Source: CAZMOK01 sp964567785 (GTDB taxonomy: Bacteria > Bacteroidota > Bacteroidia > Bacteroidales > JAGOPY01). Taken from it: a stretch of 6,915 bases of DNA. The position numbers and the translations under genes are program-made. Positions 1-4,650 of this stretch are shown piece after piece (the stretch's first letter is position 1; every line of letters begins with the position of its first letter). Location of the stretch: contig CAZMOK010000108.1 of assembly GCA_964567785.1 (NCBI GenBank), positions 1 to 6,915 of the forward strand. Direction: 5' to 3'. The notes under the pieces were generated by a model. That model searched no databases, was not told the DNA's origin, and saw only the letters and a program-made list of their open reading frames with translations.

Positions 1-63
1 GCGATTGATTTAGAGGTTATTGGTGTGATGATAATTTCTTCACTCAGTGACTATAATTACTGA
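1..63 (+). CDS. possible C-terminal tail of an upstream gene (partial)
   Basis: One plus-strand frame is open from the first base of the window to a TGA at 61-63, giving about 20 residues (ending SSLSDYNY). The other two plus frames stop within the first 15 bases. Twenty open codons are weak evidence, and no family can be recognised from so short a tail. The stop codon lies inside a perfect hairpin (39-68), as would be expected if the hairpin ended an upstream transcript. It may equally be non-coding. Confidence 0.25.
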   Translation, partial: AIDLEVIGVMIISSLSDYNY

Positions 64-68
64 GTGAA
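39..68. repeat. perfect inverted repeat / hairpin upstream of the AEC gene
   Basis: TTCACTCAGT (39-48) and ACTGAGTGAA (59-68) are exact reverse complements separated by 10 bases. No T-run follows on the plus strand, so it is not a textbook intrinsic terminator. It could end an upstream transcript or be an operator for the transporter gene that starts 41 bases later. Its left arm and loop (CTTCAC... then CTATA) resemble the hairpins at 1154-1186 and 1309-1341 on the other side of the transporter gene. Confidence 0.6.
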
Positions 69-109
69 TACTTTAAATTTACACCCTTTAAAACTTTAAC
101 CAGGTCAGA

Positions 110-1060
110 ATGGATGCGTCACAAAGCCTCATACAGGGTATAATAATTATCCTTGCAGTCATTTCTCTTGCCACATTGCTCAAAAATTTCAAAGTATTTA
201 AAAAAGATGACAGCCTTTTGCTAAGCAAACTGGTGTTAAAGGTTACATTGCCTGCATTGATATTCCATTCATTGGCGATGCAGGAATTCCACAGCGAATT
301 TCTCACCATGGCTGCAATAATGGCAATCATTGAGATCGGAATTATAATGCTTGCATGGCTTATCGGAACACTGCTCAAGTTCCGCCCTGCAGAAAAAGGG
401 GCCTTCATCCTTGTGTCTGCTTTTGGGATGACATCCTTCTTGGGTTACCCGGTCATTGCGCAGGTGTTTCCGGGTAACGCAATGGCAATGGAGGAGGCTG
501 TGGTAACCAGTGAATTTGGCGTGGGCTTATTGCTTTTTATTTCCGGGCCGCTGATTGCCATGTACTACGGAAGCTCTAAAGTAGAAGGAAAGGTTTTGTT
601 GAGGTCAGTCAGGAATTTCTTTGTTTCGCCGATTTTTATTTCCCTGGTTGCCGGGGCTGGTTTTTCTTTTATCCCCATTGATGAAGGAAATGAAATCTAT
701 ATAGCTTTCCTGAGGTTTTTCAAGCTTATAGGAGACGCCAATATGCTTCTGGTTAGTTTTACCCTGGGATTGCTCATTGAATTCAAGCGCATCAATAATT
801 CAATTGTTTTTGTATCTATTGCCGTATTACTCAAACTGCTGGTAAAACCCCTGTTTTCAGTATGGCTTACCGAACTTCCCCAGTTCACCGATATGATGCG
901 TGAGATCGTGTTTATTGAAACTGCCCTTCCTTCCGCAATACTTGGGGTGGTTTTTGCGAAACAATACAACTGCAGGCCTGAGCTGGTTTCAATTGCCATT
1001 GTGGTGACCCTTTTACTTAGCGTTGTTACGGTGCCGTTGCTATTCGTGTTATTTTTCTGA
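110..1060 (+). CDS. AEC (auxin efflux carrier) family transporter
   Basis: This is a 316-residue, very hydrophobic inner-membrane protein that fits the AEC/Mem_trans family (PF03547), whose usual length is about 300-320 residues with ten membrane helices. Visible hydrophobic segments lie roughly at 8-24, 36-55, 64-89, 97-120, 131-152, 168-190, 208-224, 231-253, 265-283 and 291-316. Family-like motifs are LPALIF at 47-52 in helix 2, GYP at 112-114 in helix 4 and TALPSAI at 271-277 in helix 9. Bacterial members export or exchange small organic acids, amino acids and similar metabolites; the substrate is not predictable here. The start at 110 has no clear Shine-Dalgarno sequence, which is normal for Bacteroidota. 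The gene is visibly more AT-rich than the minus-strand cluster. It stands alone, with intergenic DNA on both sides. Confidence 0.88.
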   Translation: MDASQSLIQGIIIILAVISLATLLKNFKVFKKDDSLLLSKLVLKVTLPALIFHSLAMQEFHSEFLTMAAIMAIIEIGIIMLAWLIGTLLKFRPAEKGAFILVSAFGMTSFLGYPVIAQVFPGNAMAMEEAVVTSEFGVGLLLFISGPLIAMYYGSSKVEGKVLLRSVRNFFVSPIFISLVAGAGFSFIPIDEGNEIYIAFLRFFKLIGDANMLLVSFTLGLLIEFKRINNSIVFVSIAVLLKLLVKPLFSVWLTELPQFTDMMREIVFIETALPSAILGVVFAKQYNCRPELVSIAIVVTLLLSVVTVPLLFVLFF

Positions 1061-1095
1061 AGGAGTATTTTTATAAATGACATGGTGAATTGAAG

Positions 1096-1153
1096 CTTCA
1101 CCCCTTCAGTATACTCATCGGATGAGGGTGGTACTAATTTCAAAATTATTTTT
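1096..1153. repeat. diverged hairpin repeat unit (58 bp)
   Basis: The unit begins with CTTCACCCCTTCAGTATACT and ends in ATTATTTTT. It abuts and resembles the next unit (1154-1208), which begins with nearly the same 20 bases. It can fold by pairing 1099-1108 with 1123-1130 (a two-base bulge), and it contains the short palindrome CTCATCGGATGAG. It overlaps the end of a second palindrome, TGAAGCTTCA (1091-1100), which lies 30 bases after the transporter stop codon. It may take part in ending the transporter transcript, but no U-run follows. Confidence 0.5.
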
Positions 1154-1208
1154 CTTCACCCCTTCACTATACTGAAGGGATGAAATTATTAAACACGTTA
1201 TTTTTATA
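1154..1208. repeat. 55-bp repeat, copy left of the assembly gap
   Basis: These 55 bases are identical to 1309-1363. The copy carries a 12-bp inverted repeat with one mismatch: TTCACCCCTTCA (1155-1166) against TGAAGGGATGAA (1173-1184), loop CTATAC. It ends exactly at the first N. The identity may be a contig-end overlap or a true tandem repeat (see findings). Confidence 0.85.
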
Positions 1209-1308
1209 NNNNNNNNNNNNNNNNNNNNNNNNNNNNNNNNNNNNNNNNNNNNNNNNNNNNNNNNNNNNNNNNNNNNNNNNNNNNNNNNNNNNNNNNNNNN
1301 NNNNNNNN
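1209..1308. other. assembly gap of exactly 100 N
   Basis: One hundred consecutive N characters, the conventional filler for a scaffold gap of unknown size. Both flanks are the same 55 bases. The true sequence and its length are unknown, so the distance between the two plus-strand genes should not be taken literally. Confidence 0.98.
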
Positions 1309-1363
1309 CTTCACCCCTTCACTATACTGAAGGGATGAAATTATTAAACACGTTATTTTTATA
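1309..1363. repeat. 55-bp repeat, copy right of the assembly gap
   Basis: Identical to 1154-1208. Its hairpin arms are 1310-1321 and 1328-1339. The last two bases form the start of the promoter -7 box of the serine hydrolase gene, so the hairpin sits at and just upstream of the -33 region and could affect transcription if it is a protein-binding site. Confidence 0.85.
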
Positions 1364-1369
1364 GTTTTG
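1341..1369 (+). promoter_or_regulatory. Bacteroidota-type promoter for the serine hydrolase gene
   Basis: TAGTTTTG (1362-1369) matches the Bacteroidota -7 consensus TAnnTTTG completely. A TTA at 1341-1343 sits 18 bases upstream, near the expected place of the -33 TTG, but is only a partial match. Transcription would begin around 1374-1377, leaving a leader of about 30 bases before the ATG at 1408. The -7 match is seen directly; promoter activity is inferred. Confidence 0.55.
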
Positions 1370-1407
1370 CACTTCAACAATCCCTTAAATACCCCAATAA
1401 GTAAAAA

Positions 1408-2949
1408 ATGAAAAAGATCCTCACCTTCATTATCCTCTTCTCTTTAGCTCTCTCAGCCACATCACAAAGAACATTGAATAAAAAGCTTGAAAGGCTTGAC
1501 GTATATTTCGAACAGGCACTCGAAGACTGGGACGTGCCGGGTATGGCCATAGCAATTGTCAAAGACGATGAAGTGATCTTCTCGAAAGGCTACGGCTCCC
1601 GTAACATGGACTCCGGCGGGCCGGTCGACGGAAATACACTTTTCGCAATAGCCTCCAACTCAAAGGCTTTTACCACAGCAGCGCTTGCAATGCTGGTGGA
1701 TGAGGGTAAGATCAACTGGAACGACAAGGTGAGGGAGTACCTGCCCTGGTTCAAGCTTTATGACCCCTATGTATCAGAAAATATGACAATCAAAGATCTT
1801 CTGACACACAGAAGCGGGCTCAAGACTTTCAGCGGCGACCTGATCTGGTGGGGGACTGGTTACAGCAGCGAAGAGGTGGTGAGAAGGTCCAGGTTCTGCG
1901 AGCCCACTTATGGATTCAGGGCGCATTACGGCTATAACAACATCATGTACATTGCCGCCGGACTGGTAATAGAACAGGTTACAGGCAAAGACTGGGATGA
2001 GTTTATCAGGGAAAGGATCCTCGATCCGCTGAGAATGGCCCGGACTGTATCTTCCACAAACGACCTGCCCGGAATGGACAATGTTTCTGCCCCGCATAAC
2101 GATGTGGACGGTAAGCAGATCACCATCGAATGGCAGAACTGGGACAACGTGGTGGCTGCCGGAGGGTTGATATCCTGTGTGAACGATGTTTCGAAATGGC
2201 TGATCTTCCAGATGAACAAAGGGGTGACGCCCTATGGCGACACCCTTATAGAACCTGAACGCTTCAGGGAGATGTGGTCGGTAGTGACACCGCAGGGAGT
2301 GAGCGCCTGGTCGGAAGGGATGTTCCCCTCCACCCACTTCAGGGGCTATGGCCTGGGCTGGTCGGTGCACGATTACCTGGGCAAAAAGGTGATCGGTCAC
2401 GGGGGCGGATACGACGGATTTATCACCAACACAACCTTCATCCCTGAAGAAAACCTGGGGTTCACCATCCTGACGAACAAGAATACAAGCCTTTACTATC
2501 CCCTCAGGTTAAAGATAATGGATGAAATGCTCGAAAACGAAGAAGAAAAAGACTGGAGCACAGATTTGCTAGAGCTTATCACTTTACGGGAGGAGAACGA
2601 GAAGAAGGCCCGCGAACAAGATGAGGAAAAACGGGCAAAAGACAGCCAACCCACACTGCCTGTGGAATCGTACTTCGGCACCTATACTTCAGAGATGTAT
2701 GGTGATGCAGAAGTTTATATGGAGGAAGGGCAGATGATGGTTGATTTCAAGCCCACAGGCAAGGCCACCGGCCACCTCGACCACTGGCAGTACAATACCT
2801 GGCAGGTTGAACTGAAGCAGATCACCTCACTGCCAAAGGGACTGGTAAATTTCCTGATCAACGACCAGGGTGAGGTCTATGAAATGCAGGTGGATATCCC
2901 CAACCCGGACTTTGATTTTACCGAGCTGGAGTTTTTAAAGAAAAGGTAA
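1408..2949 (+). CDS. exported serine hydrolase, class C beta-lactamase fold with C-terminal DUF3471-type domain
   Basis: The 513-residue protein starts with a signal peptide (residues 1-19: MKK, a hydrophobic core, then SATS before Q20), so it acts in the periplasm or at the cell surface. The beta-lactamase-family domain (PF00144) covers about 30-370 and has all three active-site motifs: S83-x-x-K86 (nucleophilic Ser and general base), Y176-N-N178 and H331-G-G. A charged, probably helical linker (about 375-412) leads to a C-terminal beta-rich domain (about 417-513) resembling DUF3471. Proteins of this build include D-aminopeptidases, esterases and penicillin-binding-protein-like enzymes; most are not antibiotic-resistance enzymes, and the substrate cannot be stated. 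A TAnnTTTG promoter lies upstream and there is no Shine-Dalgarno sequence. It converges on the CDF-like gene with only seven bases between the stop codons. Confidence 0.9.
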   Translation: MKKILTFIILFSLALSATSQRTLNKKLERLDVYFEQALEDWDVPGMAIAIVKDDEVIFSKGYGSRNMDSGGPVDGNTLFAIASNSKAFTTAALAMLVDEGKINWNDKVREYLPWFKLYDPYVSENMTIKDLLTHRSGLKTFSGDLIWWGTGYSSEEVVRRSRFCEPTYGFRAHYGYNNIMYIAAGLVIEQVTGKDWDEFIRERILDPLRMARTVSSTNDLPGMDNVSAPHNDVDGKQITIEWQNWDNVVAAGGLISCVNDVSKWLIFQMNKGVTPYGDTLIEPERFREMWSVVTPQGVSAWSEGMFPSTHFRGYGLGWSVHDYLGKKVIGHGGGYDGFITNTTFIPEENLGFTILTNKNTSLYYPLRLKIMDEMLENEEEKDWSTDLLELITLREENEKKAREQDEEKRAKDSQPTLPVESYFGTYTSEMYGDAEVYMEEGQMMVDFKPTGKATGHLDHWQYNTWQVELKQITSLPKGLVNFLINDQGEVYEMQVDIPNPDFDFTELEFLKKR

Positions 2950-2956
2950 CTGGTAA

Positions 2957-3598
2957 TTAGTGATCCCCGGTTTCACACTCACACTCAATGCCTTTTGCTT
3001 TCCGGAATGATTCGATGCCTTCCTTCACGGAGAAATAGATAATGCCTGCCGTGCCCAGGATATCGATAAAGCCGACCTCGAAGAGCTCGTAGGCGCCGCT
3101 GGCCACCAACAGCACGATAGACATGTACACACAGGCCAGGTTGCAGTTGGCATCGGCTATGAGGGGCCTTGAGTTCAGCTTTCTGCCCAGCCGTTTCTTG
3201 GCCACAATCAGGAAAGTCATCGATGCAATGGAAATAAGGGAGATAATGATCCCTGCAACAGTTGACTCAGGTTTGTTCCCCTGAATGATGTTTATCACTG
3301 CCCCTGCAGCCAGCACCGCCGACAACAGGAAAAAGCTGAAGCCGGTAACCCTCATCGCCGTCACCTCGAAACGTCCCTTGTCCGATCCGGGGTTCTTTCT
3401 TATCCTTGTGATCATGGCAGCTATGCCCAGGGCCGATATGGTCTCGGCAAAGCTGTCGAGCCCGAACCCGAAAAGCGTCAGGGCCTCATCCTCAAGCCCA
3501 AACCAAATCGATACCACGCCTTCAATAATATTGAATACGATGGTAAAAATGGCCAGGGCAAAGGCCTGGTTCCAGAGTTTATTGTTTTCGGGGGCCAT
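2957..3598 (-). CDS. short CDF-like cation transporter with a DxxxE / CxxxC site
   Basis: A 213-residue inner-membrane protein with about six hydrophobic helices (roughly 10-33, 40-64, 82-106, 112-133, 152-172, 178-192), resembling the membrane half of cation diffusion facilitators (PF01545). In helix 2, D48-x-x-x-E52 falls where YiiP has D45/D49. In helix 5, ADAN-C152-x-x-x-C156 falls where canonical members have HxxxD. A cysteine pair there suggests a thiophilic metal. The cytoplasmic C-terminal domain of typical ~300-residue members is absent; the protein instead ends in CECE (C206, C208). I chose the ATG at 3596-3598. A GTG at 3635-3637 is in frame but lies inside a palindromic repeat. 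It is the last gene of the minus-strand cluster, after the secreted HMA gene. Direction of transport is unknown: CDF proteins usually export from the cytosol, but a MerT-like uptake role is possible. Confidence 0.8.
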   Translation of the reverse strand: MAPENNKLWNQAFALAIFTIVFNIIEGVVSIWFGLEDEALTLFGFGLDSFAETISALGIAAMITRIRKNPGSDKGRFEVTAMRVTGFSFFLLSAVLAAGAVINIIQGNKPESTVAGIIISLISIASMTFLIVAKKRLGRKLNSRPLIADANCNLACVYMSIVLLVASGAYELFEVGFIDILGTAGIIYFSVKEGIESFRKAKGIECECETGDH

Positions 3599-3631
3599 AA
3601 GTTTATTATAGTTTTTTCCCTTTTGAAGCCA

Positions 3632-3700
3632 CCTCACCCCCTAACCCCCTCTCCAACCTGGAGAGGGGGAATAGGGGGACGGGGGGTTAAGGGGGTGAGG
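3632..3700. repeat. GC-rich long palindromic repeat (REP-like) between two metal genes
   Basis: Nested inverted repeats fill this spacer. The inner stem is perfect: CCCCCTCTCC (3645-3654) pairs with GGAGAGGGGG (3660-3669) across a five-base loop. The outer arms, CCTCACCCCCTAAC from 3632 and GTTAAGGGGGTGAGG ending at 3700, pair with a one-base bulge. It begins one base after the stop codon of the secreted HMA gene and ends 33 bases before the transporter ATG. The transcript would fold into a strong hairpin, so it may lower or stop read-through or protect the upstream mRNA. I recognise this C-rich palindrome type from memory as an interspersed repeat in several bacterial phyla, but have not checked it. 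Confidence 0.85.
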
Positions 3701-3701
3701 T

Positions 3702-4076
3702 TTAGTGCGGCTCATTCCCTTTCTGGCAGCAGGCCGGGAGCTTGTCGTGGGCTTCCTGGTCTGCTTCCACATCATCGGCGTCGTAACCGATCATCGAGAT
3801 CGCCTTCCTGATCTTGTCGGGGTTGGTCTTCGATGTTTTGTACTCAACCGTAACGATCTTGGTCTTGTCGTCCAGATCGACGTACCTCACGCCTTTTTCG
3901 TAGGCGAGGTCATTCTCAATGCGCTCTTCGCACATTCCGCAAACGGCGGAAGTCTGGATCTCGATCGTTTCGATCTTCTTCTGTTTCTTTTCTTTTTTCT
4001 CTTCCTGGGCAATGATATTGCCTGTGAACAGCCCCATTGCCAATGTCAAAATGATTGTTTTGATCAGTGTTTTCAT
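3702..4076 (-). CDS. secreted (periplasmic) HMA-domain heavy-metal-binding protein
   Basis: The 124-residue product has a signal peptide (1-23, ending NIIA before Q24), a lysine/glutamate-rich linker (25-35) and a heavy-metal-associated domain (PF00403) from about 36 to 103. The metal motif is C46-G-M-C49, placed after the first strand as in MerP and CopZ. A short tail adds H110 and a vicinal pair C116-C117, possible extra ligands. It probably captures a soft metal ion in the periplasm and hands it between the outer-membrane receptor upstream and the CDF-like transporter downstream. This role is inferred from domain and position. The start context AACACCATG has no Shine-Dalgarno sequence and matches that of the other HMA gene. 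Metal identity (Cu, Hg, Zn or other) is not fixed by the motif. Confidence 0.87.
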   Translation of the reverse strand: MKTLIKTIILTLAMGLFTGNIIAQEEKKEKKQKKIETIEIQTSAVCGMCEERIENDLAYEKGVRYVDLDDKTKIVTVEYKTSKTNPDKIRKAISMIGYDADDVEADQEAHDKLPACCQKGNEPH

Positions 4077-4092
4077 GGTGTTGATATTTTGT

Positions 4093-4189
4093 ATTTAGTG
4101 ATTAGCATTTAGTTATTTGTTTTTTAGGTGCTGGGTGCTGGGTACTGGGTACTAGGTGCTGGGTACTAGGTGCTGGATCCTAGGCCCTA
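4093..4189. repeat. heptanucleotide tandem repeat tract upstream of the secreted HMA gene
   Basis: On the plus strand, nine contiguous 7-bp units fill 4127-4189. The variants are GGTGCTG, GGTACTG and GGTACTA, with two more diverged units at the end. An AT-rich stretch in 7-bp steps (ATTTAGT, GATTAGC, ATTTAGT, TATTTGT) occupies 4093-4120, and a pyrimidine-rich CTCCTG repeat follows at 4190-4201. The tract lies in the 5' region of the secreted HMA gene on the transcribed minus strand, just after the stop of the preceding HMA gene. Confidence 0.85.
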
Positions 4190-4216
4190 CTCCTGCTCCT
4201 GCTCTTTCTCCTCCGT

Positions 4217-4486
4217 TCAGTTCATCCTCCCTATCGCACAGCTCACATAAGACTTTGCCTTGTTGAGGGTTGTGTTCGTCCCTACTTCAGGATAGCCTAA
4301 TTTAGTAAGGCGTTTTGTGAGTTTTTCGCGAAAATCTTCATCGCCATTATGCGATACGGACACGGAAGATTCATCAAGTGAAACTTCTACGTCACTTACT
4401 TCGGGAAACTTTCCGGTCTCCCGCCTGATGGTGTTGGCACAGCCGTTACACTTCAGGTTTTCGATGTATATTTTTGTGGTTGTCAT
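4217..4486 (-). CDS. small HMA-domain protein, copper-chaperone-like (CopZ type)
   Basis: The 89-residue protein has no signal peptide and consists of one heavy-metal-associated domain (PF00403), from about 3 to 68, plus a short tail. C13-N-G-C16 is the metal-binding CxxC after the first strand, and KLGYPEV (62-68) is the usual C-terminal edge of the fold. The tail (about 70-89) carries an extra cysteine, C83. It is probably a cytosolic metallochaperone or buffer for the metal handled by the neighbouring receptor, secreted HMA protein and transporter. It lies between the receptor (164 bp upstream) and the secreted HMA gene (140 bp downstream), with heptad-repeat DNA in both spacers. CopZ-like is a structural description; the actual metal is unknown. 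Confidence 0.87.
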   Translation of the reverse strand: MTTTKIYIENLKCNGCANTIRRETGKFPEVSDVEVSLDESSVSVSHNGDEDFREKLTKRLTKLGYPEVGTNTTLNKAKSYVSCAIGRMN

Positions 4487-4493
4487 GGTGTTT

Positions 4494-4619
4494 GTAATTA
4501 GTTATTTGTTACTATTGTCATTATTGTTTTTTTTTCGGTACTGGGTGCTGGGTGCTGGGTGCTAGGTCCTGGGTCCCGGGGTAATTCCGAATTATTCCTG
4601 CTCCGTACTCCTTGCTCCG
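4494..4619. repeat. heptanucleotide repeat tract between the receptor and the small HMA gene
   Basis: Six contiguous 7-bp units of the GGTGCTG/GGTACTG/GGTCCTG type occupy 4537-4578 (plus strand). AT-rich seven-base steps (GTAATTA, GTTATTT, GTTACTA) lie at 4494-4514, a run of nine T at 4527-4535, and three further units (TGCTCCG, TACTCCT, TGCTCCG) at 4599-4619. The order matches the tract at 4093-4201: AT-rich steps, T-run, GGTGCTG units, then pyrimidine-rich units. No gene is seen in this spacer, and no clear intrinsic terminator follows the receptor stop. Confidence 0.8.
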
Positions 4620-4650
4620 CAGTTACCGCTTACTTCTTTCCGTTTTGCGC

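Noticed and set aside
1096..1363. CRISPR array with the repeats around the N gap
   Set aside because: The units adjoin without variable spacers, the first unit is diverged and no cas gene is present.
1774..2400. 208-residue minus-strand frame inside the serine hydrolase
   Set aside because: It is antisense to a gene with all catalytic motifs intact. The peptide is rich in His, Pro and Gly, as expected of an out-of-frame reading.
2949..2957. Bidirectional terminator between the convergent genes
   Set aside because: Only seven bases separate the stop codons and no inverted repeat with a T-run is visible. Any terminator would have to lie inside the coding regions.
2957..3637. GTG at 3635-3637 as the start of the CDF-like transporter
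   Set aside because: It adds 13 residues, the first of them encoded by the palindromic repeat. The ATG at 3596-3598 gives a cleaner N-terminus.
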